Assembly: GCA_021819435.1 (NCBI GenBank)
Contig: JAKARB010000006.1
Coordinates: 237,466-301,465, forward strand
From: Pseudomonadota bacterium
GTDB lineage: Bacteria; Pseudomonadota; Gammaproteobacteria; Burkholderiales; Burkholderiaceae_C
Reading direction: 5' to 3'
DNA length: 64,000 nt
The notes beneath the pieces were generated by a model. It searched no databases. It was not told the origin of the DNA and was given only the letters and a program-made list of their open reading frames with translations. The translations under genes were made by a program, and so were the position numbers. Of this stretch, positions 7,493 through 16,375 are shown one piece after another (position 1 is the stretch's first letter; the number at the start of each line of letters is the position of its first letter).

Positions 7493-8749
7493 TCAGCGTC
7501 CCGTTTCCAGCAGCGCGGCCAGGCGGAAGAAGCGTGCGGCCTCGTCGTGGCGTTGCTCTTGTTCGGCGAGCTGGCCCAGGCGGGCCCAGGCCAGGCGGCG
7601 CCCGTCGGCGTCGAGGTCAAGGTCGTTGGCGGCTGACAGCAGCATGCCGCGTGCCTTGCCCCAGAGTTGGCGTTCAGCGAGCGCCATGCCCAGCGTGAGC
7701 GCCAGTTGGGGGTTGCGCAACGCAGCCTGGGTGGTGGCGTCGAGGCGGGGCAGCCATTCGTCTTCGAGGTCGAGCAAGGCGTGGCGCAATGCGGTGGCCA
7801 GGGCTGTCGACTGCTCCATCGTCAGGCGGCCGATCTGATCCCACAGCGGGGCGATCCACTGGCGGGCTTCCTGGGGCGCACCGAGGTCGGTCATGCGGCG
7901 GGCGGCCCGGGCGGCCACCAGCGGGTCGCGTCGGTCGTTGGCGTCCAGCGTGTTCCAGAGCGCGCGCAACTGGTCGGCATCGCGTGCGGCGGCCAGGGCT
8001 TCGCTGGCCAGCGAGCGCAGCAGGCCTTCGGCGGCGCCAGCCGTGAAGCCTTGGTGCTTGGCCAGCAGGCGCGCGGTCTTGAGGGCCTCCATGGGCTGGC
8101 GGGCGAGGCGCGAAGCCTGCAGCTTCAGACGCAGGGCCTGCGTGCGGCGGGCCACGCCGGGGGGCAGTTCAGCCAGGTCGCGCAGGGCGCGGCCGGCATC
8201 GCGGTCTTCGAGGGCGCATTCGGCTGCCAGCAGGCGGGCGCCTTCTTCGGTTGCGCGTGGCTTGCGTGTGAGCTGGGCGAGCTCGATGGCGCGTTGCAGG
8301 TGCTCGTCGCGGCGGGCACGGTCTTGCAGGCGGTGCAGGCTGCCGGCGGACAGCAGATGGGCCAGCGAAGTGAACTCGGCGTCGAGCGCGAGTTCGGGCG
8401 TGTCGGCCTGGATGGCGATGGCGCGTTGGCAGGCCTTGTGGGCACGGGTGTAGCGGCCGGCCATGTACAGGGCCAGGCCCTCGCGCAGGGCGGCCTGGGC
8501 CAGGCGGTCACGCTGGGTGATGCGCCAGCGGCGCGCGCGTTCGGGCAGGTTGAGCAGGCCGTCGAGTCCACGCACCAGCGAGTAGACGGCCAGGATGAAG
8601 ACCAGCAGGCCCAGCAGGAAGAGGTTGAGCGAGAAGTCGACCCGCCAGCCCATCCAGAACAGGGTCACAAGGCCGTCGTTGGCGCCGAGGGCTGTTGCGC
8701 CCACCACGGCCGCCACGGCCAGCAACAGGATCCAGACGATGCCTTGCAC
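7493..8749 (-). CDS. hemY: HemY-like membrane-anchored tetratricopeptide protein of the haem operon
   Basis: 418 residues. Two N-terminal transmembrane helices (about 1-25 and 40-62) frame FWMGWRVDFSLNLF, the family signature. The rest is an all-helical TPR-like cytoplasmic domain rich in Ala/Arg/Leu. This is the proteobacterial HemY, not the protoporphyrinogen oxidase of the same name in Bacillus. It is thought to support late haem biosynthesis, perhaps as a scaffold. It is the last gene of hemC-hemD-hemX-hemY, 13 bp after hemX, and is followed by the divergently controlled tRNA promoter region. Length is normal. Confidence 0.9.
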   Translation of the reverse strand: MQGIVWILLLAVAAVVGATALGANDGLVTLFWMGWRVDFSLNLFLLGLLVFILAVYSLVRGLDGLLNLPERARRWRITQRDRLAQAALREGLALYMAGRYTRAHKACQRAIAIQADTPELALDAEFTSLAHLLSAGSLHRLQDRARRDEHLQRAIELAQLTRKPRATEEGARLLAAECALEDRDAGRALRDLAELPPGVARRTQALRLKLQASRLARQPMEALKTARLLAKHQGFTAGAAEGLLRSLASEALAAARDADQLRALWNTLDANDRRDPLVAARAARRMTDLGAPQEARQWIAPLWDQIGRLTMEQSTALATALRHALLDLEDEWLPRLDATTQAALRNPQLALTLGMALAERQLWGKARGMLLSAANDLDLDADGRRLAWARLGQLAEQEQRHDEAARFFRLAALLETGR

Positions 8750-8762
8750 TCGCGTCTCCGGA

Positions 8763-9941
8763 TCAGCGCGCGCCGGTGGCGGCGACGGTGGCCAGCGCGG
8801 CGAGGGTGTCGTCGGGGCGCGGCACCTGGGTTTGCTGGCTCTGCGCTATGGCCTCGGTGACCATGGATTGCAGCAACTGGGTCTTGCGCGACTGGGTGTC
8901 GAAGTAGCGCGGCAGAGAACGTTCGATTTGGCGCAGGTCGGCGGCGGCCTGGGCGGGCTGCCGGCTCATCAGGGCCAGGCGTGCGTTGAGCAACCTCAGC
9001 TTCATGTTCTCGCGCAGGAAAAAGGCCTGATCGGGCGCGAGCAGCATGGCTTCGGGTTGGGCGATGCGGGTCAGGCGGATGAGGCCGCGCGTCTCGGCCC
9101 AGACCGATTGCGCCGCGCCTTTGCCCCAGTCGAGGATGGCCGAGCGCCAGCCGGTGTCGGCCTCGGGGGCGGATGCGGCCGGGGCGTTGGCCGAGGCCTT
9201 GCCGGGTGCCGTGGCGCGTTCCTTGGGGTTGGCGGGCGTGGTGGGGCTGGTGTGGGGGGCGGTGGGCCCCGTCGGCCCGGTGTCGGGCTGGTTCAGCAGG
9301 GGGGCTTCGTCGACCAGGCGCGCGGCTTCGTCCAGGCGGATGGCGAGGGTGTTGATGTCGGTGACGCGGGTGGCTCGGGCGTGGTCGAGGTCTTTGGCCA
9401 GGGCACGGCGGATGTTGTCCAGACGCGGTTGTTTGGCCCGTGCCAGGCGCTCGTCAGCCGATTGCATGGCGACGATGAGGGGCTCGGCGCTGCCGGTCAA
9501 CGCAGCTTGCTGGGCGGCCACGCGCAGGCTGGCCTCGATGTCGAAGACCAGGTTCTCGTCGCGCGAGAGGCTGAGGTTCTTGATCAGGTCTTCGACCTGG
9601 CTGCGCTGCAAGGCGATTTCGGTGAGGCGGGTTTCGAGCAGGGTGGCGCGGGCGGCGGCTTCGCGCGAGAGCTCTTCGGCCTGCTTGGCCAGCACGCGGG
9701 CTTCGGTGGCCTGGCCCTGGCTGTCTTGCTGGCGGCGCACGAGTTCTTTTTCGAGGCTCTGCACGCGCTTGCTGGCCTGCCAGGCCTGCCAGCCTACGCC
9801 GGCCAAGGCCACGCTCAGGATGACGATGGCGTAGCGCACCCAGCCACTGGGTTCGCCGTCATGCGGCTGGTGGTGGGTGGGGGCCGGCAGTTCGGGGCCG
9901 GGCGGCGGGCTGACGAGGATGGGTGGAGAGGGTTCGCTCAC
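8763..9941 (-). CDS. hemX: HemX-like membrane protein of the haem operon
   Basis: About 392 residues from the GTG at 9941. A Pro-rich cytoplasmic N-terminus is followed by one transmembrane helix (YAIVILSVALAGVGWQAW), a long coiled coil of about 90 residues (KRVQSLEKELVRRQQDSQ onward) and a soluble C-terminal domain with LRQIERSLPRYFD. The family is often annotated as uroporphyrinogen-III C-methyltransferase, but it has no SAM-binding motif here and is better seen as an operon-linked membrane protein. A TTG at 10001, just after the hemD stop, would add 20 residues; neither start has a convincing Shine-Dalgarno. A Pro/Thr/Ala-rich insertion around TGPTGPTAPHTSPTTPA is low complexity. Confidence 0.85.
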   Translation of the reverse strand: MSEPSPPILVSPPPGPELPAPTHHQPHDGEPSGWVRYAIVILSVALAGVGWQAWQASKRVQSLEKELVRRQQDSQGQATEARVLAKQAEELSREAAARATLLETRLTEIALQRSQVEDLIKNLSLSRDENLVFDIEASLRVAAQQAALTGSAEPLIVAMQSADERLARAKQPRLDNIRRALAKDLDHARATRVTDINTLAIRLDEAARLVDEAPLLNQPDTGPTGPTAPHTSPTTPANPKERATAPGKASANAPAASAPEADTGWRSAILDWGKGAAQSVWAETRGLIRLTRIAQPEAMLLAPDQAFFLRENMKLRLLNARLALMSRQPAQAAADLRQIERSLPRYFDTQSRKTQLLQSMVTEAIAQSQQTQVPRPDDTLAALATVAATGAR

Positions 9942-10001
9942 GATTTCATTGTATCGAGGCGCCCCGGTCACGGTGATGGCGGTTTGCGGGGGCGCCGGCA
10001 A

Positions 10002-10868
10002 TCATGCGGGCGATCGTCGTGCCTGCACCACTGAGTCGAGCGTGGGGGCGCAGCGCTGGATGTGTTGGATGCCACGGGTGGCGGCGTGTTCGGCGATGCG
10101 GGGGTGGGTGCACAGCACCCGGAGCTCAGTGGCGCGGGCCGGCTGCCAGTGGGCGCTCCCCAGGTGGGGCAGGTGGTGATCGAGCAGGAAATCCAGGGCT
10201 TGCGAGCTGCTGAGCAGCCAGGTGGTGTCTGGCTGGGAAAGCGCCTCGCGTGCCAGGGTCTGCTGGGCGGGTGTCCAGTCGCCGGGGCCTCGCTGGTAGC
10301 TTTGCACGGTGTCGACCTCGGCGCCGGCTTCGCGCCAGCGCTCGGTCAGCCAGGCGCGGCCTTGGGCGCCGGAGGCATCGCCACCGCTGACGATGGTCAC
10401 GCGGCAGCCCTGCCAGTCCAGCGGGGCGAGCAGGGGCCAGAGGGTTTCCGAGTCGAACTGTTCGGCGTCGGCGGCCGGTGAAATCACCTGCTCGGTGCCC
10501 AGGCCTGCCGAGGCGCCGGCTTGCAGCAGGGCCTGAGCGGTGCCGGGGCCTGGGGCCGTGGCGAGTGCGCCATGCGGCCAGGCATGGCCTTCGGGGCGCA
10601 GGCGGAAGAATCCGTCCACGGCGGCAGGGCTGACGAACATCAGGGCGCGCATGGGGGCGCCCATTGGGACGCGCGTTGAGGCTTGTGACTGCGCTCGCAT
10701 GCTGGCGTGTTGGTGGGCCAGTTGTTGCCAGAGCGTTGTCACTTCTTCAGGTTTGGGCGGTGCGGTGATGGCAATCAGCGGCAGCGCTTGCGCTGCCACG
10801 CCGGCTTGCCGCAGCGAGTCGGCCCAGGCCGAGGCCTGGGGTTCGGGGCGGGTGACCAGCAGGGTCAT
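10002..10868 (-). CDS. hemD: Uroporphyrinogen-III synthase
   Basis: 288-residue cytosolic enzyme that inverts ring D and closes hydroxymethylbilane to uroporphyrinogen III. The bilobed HemD fold is indicated by the start MTLLVTRPEPQA, the central FVSPAAVDGFF and the C-terminal WLLSSSQALDFL and RVLCTHPRIAE. It is slightly longer than usual (240-270) owing to a loop of about 20 residues near QASTRVPMGAPMRA. I start at the ATG at 10868; the open frame upstream overlaps the hemC end out of phase and is not conserved-looking. It lies between hemC and hemX and shares their order in Burkholderiales. Confidence 0.9.
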   Translation of the reverse strand: MTLLVTRPEPQASAWADSLRQAGVAAQALPLIAITAPPKPEEVTTLWQQLAHQHASMRAQSQASTRVPMGAPMRALMFVSPAAVDGFFRLRPEGHAWPHGALATAPGPGTAQALLQAGASAGLGTEQVISPAADAEQFDSETLWPLLAPLDWQGCRVTIVSGGDASGAQGRAWLTERWREAGAEVDTVQSYQRGPGDWTPAQQTLAREALSQPDTTWLLSSSQALDFLLDHHLPHLGSAHWQPARATELRVLCTHPRIAEHAATRGIQHIQRCAPTLDSVVQARRSPA

Positions 10869-10911
10869 GCCTGGGGTTTCAGCCAAGGTGCGGGGCGTGG
10901 GCCGGGCGCAT

Positions 10912-11868
10912 TCAGAGCGCGGCCAGCCACTCGGGGCCGGCAGCGGCTTGCAGCTCGGCTGCCACGGCCTGGCCCATGGCTTCGGCCTGCGCAAGGGTGG
11001 TGACGGTGGCTTGCCGCTCTGCCGAGACCAGGCGCCCGTCTGCAGGGTGGCCCAGGCGGCCGCGCAGGCGCAGGGTGTGCTGGCCCTCCGCCGTGTGCCA
11101 GTCGCCATGCGCGGCCAGCGGCATGGAGCAACTGCCTCCCAGCGCGCGCGAGACGGCGCGTTCGGCGGCGGTGGCCAGCCAGGTTGGCTGGTGGGCGAGG
11201 TCTGTCAAGGCCAGGCGCAGTTCGGGGTGCCCGGTGCGGACCTCCAGGCCCAGGGCGCCTTGCCCGGCGGCTGGCAGCATCACCTCCGGTGCGATGACCT
11301 GGCGGATGCGGCGGGCCAGGCCCAGGCGCTTGAGGCCGGCGGCGGCCAGGACGATGGCGTCGTACTGGCCCTCGTCGAGCTTGCGCAGGCGGGTGTCGAG
11401 GTTGCCGCGCAGCGGTTCGATGCGCAGATCAGGGCGCAGGGCGCGCAATTGCGAGAGGCGGCGCAGGCTCGAGGTGCCGACCAGGGCGCCCTCGGGCAGG
11501 GCTTCGAGCGACTCGAAGCGGGGCGAGACGAGCGCGTCACGCGGGTCTTCGCGCTCTAGCACGGCGGCCAGCACGAAGCCTTCGGGCAGTTCCATGGGCA
11601 CGTCTTTGAGGGAGTGCACGGCGAGGTCGGCGCGGCCGGCTTCGAGCGCCACTTCGAGCTCCTTGACGAACAGGCCCTTGCCGCCCACCTTGGAGAGCGC
11701 GCGGTCGAGGATCTGGTCGCCCTGGGTGGTCATGCCAAGCAGGTCGACCTGGCGGCCGAAACGCTGCTGCAGCAGGTCGCGCACGTGTTCGGCCTGCCAG
11801 AGCGCGAGGCGGCTTTCGCGGGTGGCGATGACCCAGGGAGCGGATGATGCGGAGGGAGCGGAGGACAT
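10912..11868 (-). CDS. hemC: Porphobilinogen deaminase (hydroxymethylbilane synthase)
   Basis: 318 residues, normal length. It polymerises four porphobilinogens into hydroxymethylbilane. Visible signatures are [18 protein letters not shown] at the N-terminus, the substrate and cofactor region [12 protein letters not shown] with the catalytic Asp, [11 protein letters not shown] (Arg residues binding the dipyrromethane side chains) and [11 protein letters not shown], whose Cys carries the dipyrromethane cofactor. It is the first gene of the hemCDXY operon on this strand. The 75 bp up to the ycgR stop show no clear promoter that I can call. Confidence 0.96.
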   Translation of the reverse strand: MSSAPSASSAPWVIATRESRLALWQAEHVRDLLQQRFGRQVDLLGMTTQGDQILDRALSKVGGKGLFVKELEVALEAGRADLAVHSLKDVPMELPEGFVLAAVLEREDPRDALVSPRFESLEALPEGALVGTSSLRRLSQLRALRPDLRIEPLRGNLDTRLRKLDEGQYDAIVLAAAGLKRLGLARRIRQVIAPEVMLPAAGQGALGLEVRTGHPELRLALTDLAHQPTWLATAAERAVSRALGGSCSMPLAAHGDWHTAEGQHTLRLRGRLGHPADGRLVSAERQATVTTLAQAEAMGQAVAAELQAAAGPEWLAAL

Positions 11869-11943
11869 CCGCCGATGCTATCAGTGGTGATGACCGGTGG
11901 TGAGCGCTGGTGAGCGCTTTGGAGCTTCGGGAAGCTCGCGTCC

Positions 11944-12675
11944 TCAGCCGGCCAGCACGATGCGTCGCTTCTGCGTCTGGTTGATGTAGTGCTGCAGGGC
12001 GCGGTCCTGCCCGTTGATCTGGGCGAATTCGCAGCCGAGGCGTGCGCCACGGGTGTCGGGGTGCAAGGCGGTGCGGTAGTGGATCAGCAGGCCGACTTCC
12101 AGCTCGGTCTCGCCATCGAAATGCAGCAGGCAATCGTTGACCTGCACGCCGGCTTCGATCGCGGGCACGTTTTCAGGCAGGAACAGGGCCACGCCGCTGA
12201 GGCTGACGTCCAGCACGCGCAGGCTGACCTTCATGTCGGGCATGGCGGGGTGGCGGAAGGTGGCGGTGGGGCCGTGTTGCGAGAAGGGCTCGACACGGAA
12301 GGCCGAGCGGCGCTGGAAGCGAAACAGCTCGCTGGGCATGCGGGCGTTGAGCACGTCGTGCTGCTGGCCTTTGACTTGCACGAGGTCTTCCACATCGAAC
12401 TGCACCTTGATGCGGTCGAGGTAGACCACGGCGACGACTTCGTCGCTTTCGAGCAGGCTGCGCAACGAGGTGTCGGTGCTGTCGCCGCTGAAGGAGATCA
12501 GGCCACGGGGGGCGTCGATGCCCCAGATCAGCGTGGTGAAGGTGAGACCGTCCGGGGTGCTGAGTGTGACGAGGCTGCGCTCGGCCTCCATGCGTTGGAG
12601 CATGGATTCGACCTCGGAGCTCGCCGAGAGACGGAAGTCATCGAGGCTGGCTTGGCTGGCTCGGGACATCTGCAT
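11944..12675 (-). CDS. ycgR: YcgR-family flagellar brake protein (PilZ, c-di-GMP binding)
   Basis: 243 residues with the N-terminal YcgR domain (about 15-115) and a C-terminal PilZ domain (about 120-235). The c-di-GMP motif is present as RFQRRSAFRV followed by D.SLSGVAL. In the family, c-di-GMP-loaded YcgR acts at the flagellar motor to slow rotation and bias swimming. It lies downstream of fliT on the same strand (12 bp gap), which ties it to the filament operon. A second in-frame ATG two codons later (12669) is an equally possible start. Confidence 0.88.
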   Translation of the reverse strand: MQMSRASQASLDDFRLSASSEVESMLQRMEAERSLVTLSTPDGLTFTTLIWGIDAPRGLISFSGDSTDTSLRSLLESDEVVAVVYLDRIKVQFDVEDLVQVKGQQHDVLNARMPSELFRFQRRSAFRVEPFSQHGPTATFRHPAMPDMKVSLRVLDVSLSGVALFLPENVPAIEAGVQVNDCLLHFDGETELEVGLLIHYRTALHPDTRGARLGCEFAQINGQDRALQHYINQTQKRRIVLAG

Positions 12676-12687
12676 GATGGTGTGGCC

Positions 12688-13035
12688 TCAGTGCATCTTG
12701 TCGGGGTCGGTGCCACCGTTCATCATCGAACCGAGTTCGTTGATCCAGGGCTCGGCGAGGTTGCGGATTTCGGCGTCGTTGACGAGGATGCGTTGCATGA
12801 TGCGCGACTTCAGCGCCTGCTCGGTCGGGCCCATCGGGTGGTCGGCCGAGGCATGCTTGAGGCGGGCGATCAGCACGGCGCAGGCGCCTTCGAGCTTGAC
12901 CACGCGGTCCCAGTCGCCGGTGCGGGCGGCTTCGAGCATGCCCAGGCTGGCGTTCTCGATGGCTTCGTAGTAGCTCAGCAGGTTGCCCGCGACCACTTCC
13001 TCGTCGGGGGCGGTGATCAGTTCGGGGGCATTCAT
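12688..13035 (-). CDS. fliT: Flagellar export chaperone FliT-like protein
   Basis: 115-residue all-helical cytoplasmic protein. The sequence SYYEAIENASLGMLEAARTGDWDRVVKLE is typical of the FliT four-helix bundle, in which the chaperone binds FliD before export and, in enterobacteria, feeds back on flagellar regulation. The ATG at 13035 overlaps the fliS stop by 4 bp (ATGA), so the two are translationally coupled. The open frame continues upstream inside fliS but in a different phase and is not used. Confidence 0.85.
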   Translation of the reverse strand: MNAPELITAPDEEVVAGNLLSYYEAIENASLGMLEAARTGDWDRVVKLEGACAVLIARLKHASADHPMGPTEQALKSRIMQRILVNDAEIRNLAEPWINELGSMMNGGTDPDKMH

Positions 13036-13499
13036 GCACGGACCTCCATGGTGGCGCGGACCACCTCGCCGTTGCTGGCGGGGGTGATGGCGCTCCAGGC
13101 TTCGCGGATCGGCTCCATGAGGCTCACGCATTCATCGAGCGCCGATTCGTCGTTGCCCAGGTTGGCCTGCGTCAGCCGCAGGCAGACATAGGTGTAGAGC
13201 CCATGCAGGTTGTTGGCCAGTTCGCCGCCGGCCTTGGCGTCGAGGCTGGCTTTGAGGCCTTCGTCGACGATGCGGATCGCGCGGCTGATGGACTGCGCCT
13301 TGGCGGCGATGTCCTTCTTGCGCATGTGGCCTCGGCTTTCGGCGACGGCGTCGAAGAAGCCATCGAGCAGCAGCTTGACCAGTTGATGTGGCGAGGCGCT
13401 GCTGATGCTGGTCTCGACACCCACCTGGCGATAGAGGCCGGACATCGAGCGATCACCGGCGGGGATGGGGCGGGAGAAGGGGCTGGCAGGTGCGTACAT
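13032..13499 (-). CDS. fliS: Flagellar export chaperone FliS
   Basis: 155-residue chaperone that binds the disordered C-terminus of flagellin in the cytoplasm and prevents early polymerisation. The family start is visible as YRQVGVETSISSASPHQLVKLLLDGFFDAV, followed by KKDIAAKAQSISRAIRIVDEGLKASLD. An ATG at 13499 is preferred; a TTG five codons upstream is possible. There is a 109-bp gap to fliD upstream. With two flagellin genes in the same block it presumably serves both. Confidence 0.93.
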   Translation of the reverse strand: MYAPASPFSRPIPAGDRSMSGLYRQVGVETSISSASPHQLVKLLLDGFFDAVAESRGHMRKKDIAAKAQSISRAIRIVDEGLKASLDAKAGGELANNLHGLYTYVCLRLTQANLGNDESALDECVSLMEPIREAWSAITPASNGEVVRATMEVRA

Positions 13500-13608
13500 C
13501 TTCAAACTCTGCAAGTTGTTCCGTGTTGATTGAGTTATCGACGTTTGCTGCCAAACCTTGATCGCTCAGACCCGGGAAGAAGTGCCTATCCAGGATGCTG
13601 TTCGGGAT

Positions 13609-15048
13609 TTATTTGTTCAGCGCGGCGAGCTGGGCGCTGACGTAGCTTTGCAGGCCGCTGAACTTGCTGTAGGTGGCGTCCAGTGCGGTGTATTGCTGAC
13701 GCAGGCGGGCCTCGTAGAGCGTCGCGCGGTCGTTGATGGTGTCGATCTTGGTGCTGTTGCGCTTGATGGTCGCCTTGATGCCGTCGGTGCTGTTGGCGAT
13801 GGCGCCGTTGGTGTCGAGGATCTGGGACGTCAGGTTCTTGATGCGCTGAGCCATGCCGTTATTGGCAGCCACCGTGTCATCGCTGTTGGCGAAGTACTTC
13901 TGCATGTCGGCCAGCTTGCTGCCCATCGCGTCGTTGAACTTGCTGGACGTCATCTTCAGCGTGCCGTCCGTGTTGGTCACGATGCCCATGTCTGACAGCC
14001 GCGAGAACGAGGCGGTTGCGGTCGAATCGCTGGTGATCAGGTTGCGCATCTGGCTGAGCAGTCCGCGCGCGGTGGAGTCGCCTTGCAGCGGCCCGGCGGT
14101 CTTGGATGCCTCGTCGTACAGCGTCTGCACGCGGATGGTGCTGACCACGTTGTTGTAGGCCGAGATGAAGTCGTTGACGCCCTTGCTGATGGACGCGGTG
14201 TCTTGTGCCACCGTGATGTTGACGGGCGTGTTGATCTGCTTGAGCGTCAGCGAAACCCCGTCCATCACGTTGCTGAGGGTGTTGGATTCCGAGTTGACTT
14301 CCAGGCCGTTGATGATGGCCTTGGCATTTTGGGCGGCCTGCGTGCTGGTCATGGCCGAGGTGCCGCCCGTCTCGGCGGTGTAGGCCAGCGCGGATAGGCC
14401 GGGCACCGATGCGTTTTCGGTTACCGAGACCTTGAAGGCGTTGCTTTCACCGTTGGCGCCGCGCATGACCAGGCGGCTGCCGGATGCATCGTTGACGATC
14501 GAGGCGGTGATGCCGGCGTTGGCGCTGTTGATGCGGTCGCGGATCTTCTCCAGCGTGTTGTCGCCCGGGCCGATGGAAATGTCCACGGCGGAAGCCGCCG
14601 CCTTGGCGTTGAAGGTGACCGCTGGTGGGGTGACCGAGTTGTCGGTCACGTAGGTGCCGAGCTGGATGCGCAGGGTGCCTTCACCGACGGCGGCGGTTTT
14701 GCTGGCGAAAGCTGCGCTGGCAATCATCTGGCCTTGCGCGAGCTTGGATGCCGTCACGGTGTAGGAGCTCGCTGCCGCGCCACTGGTCGAGCTCGCGCTG
14801 ATCGCCGTGTCGTTGCTGGACGTGGCTGTTGTGCCATTCCAGAGATCGGATTGAGTCAGCCGGTTGGCCGCGTCTTTCAACGAGGAGAAGGCGCTCTGGA
14901 TTTTTCCCCACGTGGAAACCTTGGTTTGCAGCTCGGTGTTCTTGGTGGTGAGCGCGTCCGCAGGTTGTTTCTCGATCGCCACCAGTTTGGTGATGACGTT
15001 TTCGTCCAGGCCTGTGCCACTGACGCCAACTGAGCTGAGTGAGGGCAT
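13609..15048 (-). CDS. fliD: Flagellar hook-associated protein 2 (filament cap)
   Basis: 479-residue exported protein that forms the pentameric cap under which flagellin subunits fold. The N-terminal FliD domain (MPSLSSVGVSGTGLDENVITKLVAIE-type residues, about 1-105) and the C-terminal FliD domain with heptad helices (IDTINDRATLYEARLRQQYTALD) are both present. The central D2/D3 region is Ala/Thr/Ser rich. The ATG at 15048 has AGAGGAA eight bases upstream; a start five codons earlier would run over that site. Downstream order fliS-fliT-ycgR is intact. There is no signal peptide, as expected for type III export. Confidence 0.94.
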   Translation of the reverse strand: MPSLSSVGVSGTGLDENVITKLVAIEKQPADALTTKNTELQTKVSTWGKIQSAFSSLKDAANRLTQSDLWNGTTATSSNDTAISASSTSGAAASSYTVTASKLAQGQMIASAAFASKTAAVGEGTLRIQLGTYVTDNSVTPPAVTFNAKAAASAVDISIGPGDNTLEKIRDRINSANAGITASIVNDASGSRLVMRGANGESNAFKVSVTENASVPGLSALAYTAETGGTSAMTSTQAAQNAKAIINGLEVNSESNTLSNVMDGVSLTLKQINTPVNITVAQDTASISKGVNDFISAYNNVVSTIRVQTLYDEASKTAGPLQGDSTARGLLSQMRNLITSDSTATASFSRLSDMGIVTNTDGTLKMTSSKFNDAMGSKLADMQKYFANSDDTVAANNGMAQRIKNLTSQILDTNGAIANSTDGIKATIKRNSTKIDTINDRATLYEARLRQQYTALDATYSKFSGLQSYVSAQLAALNK

Positions 15049-15070
15049 GATGTTTCCTCTCAATGCATGA

Positions 15071-15103
15071 GCGTCCGGAGAGCGGTTTTGCCCACCCGGA
15101 CGC
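15071..15103 (-). repeat. 8-bp inverted repeat between fliC and fliD
   Basis: The arms GCGTCCGG (15071-15078) and CCGGACGC (15096-15103) enclose a 17-base loop in the gap between flagellin copy 1 and fliD. There is no T tract, so it may be an mRNA stabiliser or attenuator that allows more flagellin than cap protein, rather than a full terminator. Confidence 0.45.
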
Positions 15104-15171
15104 CGTGCTCATCGGTGACTGACACGAAAACTTGATGCCGTGTCGGGTCTGAGCGTGAAAAATTCGCGCAA

Positions 15172-16113
15172 TCAGCGACCCAGGAGGCTCAGCACCTGCT
15201 GGGGCAGCTGGTTGGCCTGCGCGACCATCGCGGTGCCTGCCTGCTGCAAGATCTGCGCTCTTGAGAGGTTGGCGGTTTCGGCCGCGAAGTCCGCATCCAT
15301 GATCCGGCCTCGGGCGGCTGCCTGGTTTTCCACGCTGACTTGCAGGTTGGCGATCACGGCCTCGAAGCGGTTTTGCGATGCACCGAAGGAGGCGCGCTTG
15401 TCGTTGATCACGTCGAGCGCCTTGTCGATGACGTTGATGGCGTCGTCGATTTGTTGCGTCTTGGCGATGTTGGTGGCTGCACCCGATGCAGCGCCGCCGA
15501 TCGCCAGCCCGTTGGTGCCGTTCCAGCGAGCGGTGACGGTGGCCAGCAGGTCTTGTGCGGCGGTGGCGGACGTGGCGTTGACCACCGTGGCCGTGCCAGC
15601 GGTGCCGCCGCCCAGCAGGGCGCCATCGATGTCGATGTGATCGGTCACGTCGGTGCCCGCGCCGACCTGGAAGGACAGGGTGGTGGGGGCGCCGGAGGCA
15701 AACAGCGGCTTGCCGTTGAAACGGGCGCCGCCGATGGTGCGAGAGATTTCGTCTTGCAGCTGCACGAACTCCTTTTGCAGGTTGGCGCGGTCGCCATCGC
15801 TGTTGGTGGAGTTGCGCGACTGAACAGCCAGTTCACGCATGCGCTGCAGGTTGTCGCCGATCTTGCCAAGCGCGCCTTCAGCGGTCTGGGCCAGCGAGAT
15901 GCCGTCGTTGGCATTGCGAATGGCGACATTCATGCCGCGCACCTGGGTGTTCATGCGTTCGGCGATGGCCAGGCCAGCGGCATCGTCCTTCGCGGAGTTC
16001 ACGCGCAGCCCAGAGGACAGGCGTTGCATCGATGTCGCCAGCGATGTCTGCGACATGTTCAGGTTTCGCTGAGCATTCAGCGAGACGATGTTCGTGTTGA
16101 TCGTTTGGGGCAT
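15172..16113 (-). CDS. fliC: Flagellin, downstream copy
   Basis: 313-residue filament subunit. The N-terminal D0/D1 helices (INTNIVSLNAQRNL ... MQRLSSGLRVNSAKDD) and the C-terminal D1/D0 helices (ending ANQLPQQVLSLLGR) are complete. The variable, surface-exposed centre spans about 140-215 and is Ala/Thr/Gly rich, offering Ser/Thr sites for glycosylation. GGAGT lies six bases before the ATG. It is a diverged tandem duplicate of the copy at 16376-17314; differences concentrate in the centre and in scattered surface positions. I find no clear flagellar-sigma promoter in the 262 bp before it. Confidence 0.96.
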   Translation of the reverse strand: MPQTINTNIVSLNAQRNLNMSQTSLATSMQRLSSGLRVNSAKDDAAGLAIAERMNTQVRGMNVAIRNANDGISLAQTAEGALGKIGDNLQRMRELAVQSRNSTNSDGDRANLQKEFVQLQDEISRTIGGARFNGKPLFASGAPTTLSFQVGAGTDVTDHIDIDGALLGGGTAGTATVVNATSATAAQDLLATVTARWNGTNGLAIGGAASGAATNIAKTQQIDDAINVIDKALDVINDKRASFGASQNRFEAVIANLQVSVENQAAARGRIMDADFAAETANLSRAQILQQAGTAMVAQANQLPQQVLSLLGR

Positions 16114-16301
16114 GTTGCACTCCTAAAGAATCGAGAAGACTCCCGGCTCGCATGCCGGCCGGCTTTCTGACAAAGCTGGCCAAAGATGCAAGTTGCGGAT
16201 ACCTCTGACCTGTGCCTTGATGTTCGGCCACTTCGCAGCGTGGCAAAAACGGGATGTGCAGGCGTTTTTGCCCCTTGTTTCTTTTCCTGATCACCAGATG
16301 G

Positions 16302-16327
16302 AAAAAGCCGCCCGGGTGGGCGGCTTT
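16302..16327 (-). terminator. Rho-independent terminator after the upstream flagellin
   Basis: A perfect 10-bp stem (16318-16327 with 16304-16313, AAAGCCGCCC type) has a 4-base loop and is followed on the minus strand by five T residues (16302-16306). It lies about 50 bp past the stop of the flagellin at 16376-17314, so much of that transcript should end before the second flagellin. Confidence 0.88.
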
Positions 16328-16375
16328 GTCGACTTCGGGACGCCAGCTTGGTGGCTGGCGCTGCCTGGCTGTCGA

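Noticed and set aside
8763..9941. Annotation of hemX as a uroporphyrinogen-III C-methyltransferase
   Set aside because: No SAM-binding or methyltransferase motif is present; the protein is a membrane-anchored coiled-coil protein linked to the haem operon.
16200..16240. Possible FliA site before the second flagellin (GCCGAACA)
   Set aside because: The -35 at the required spacing reads TTTG rather than TAAA, so the match is too weak to call.
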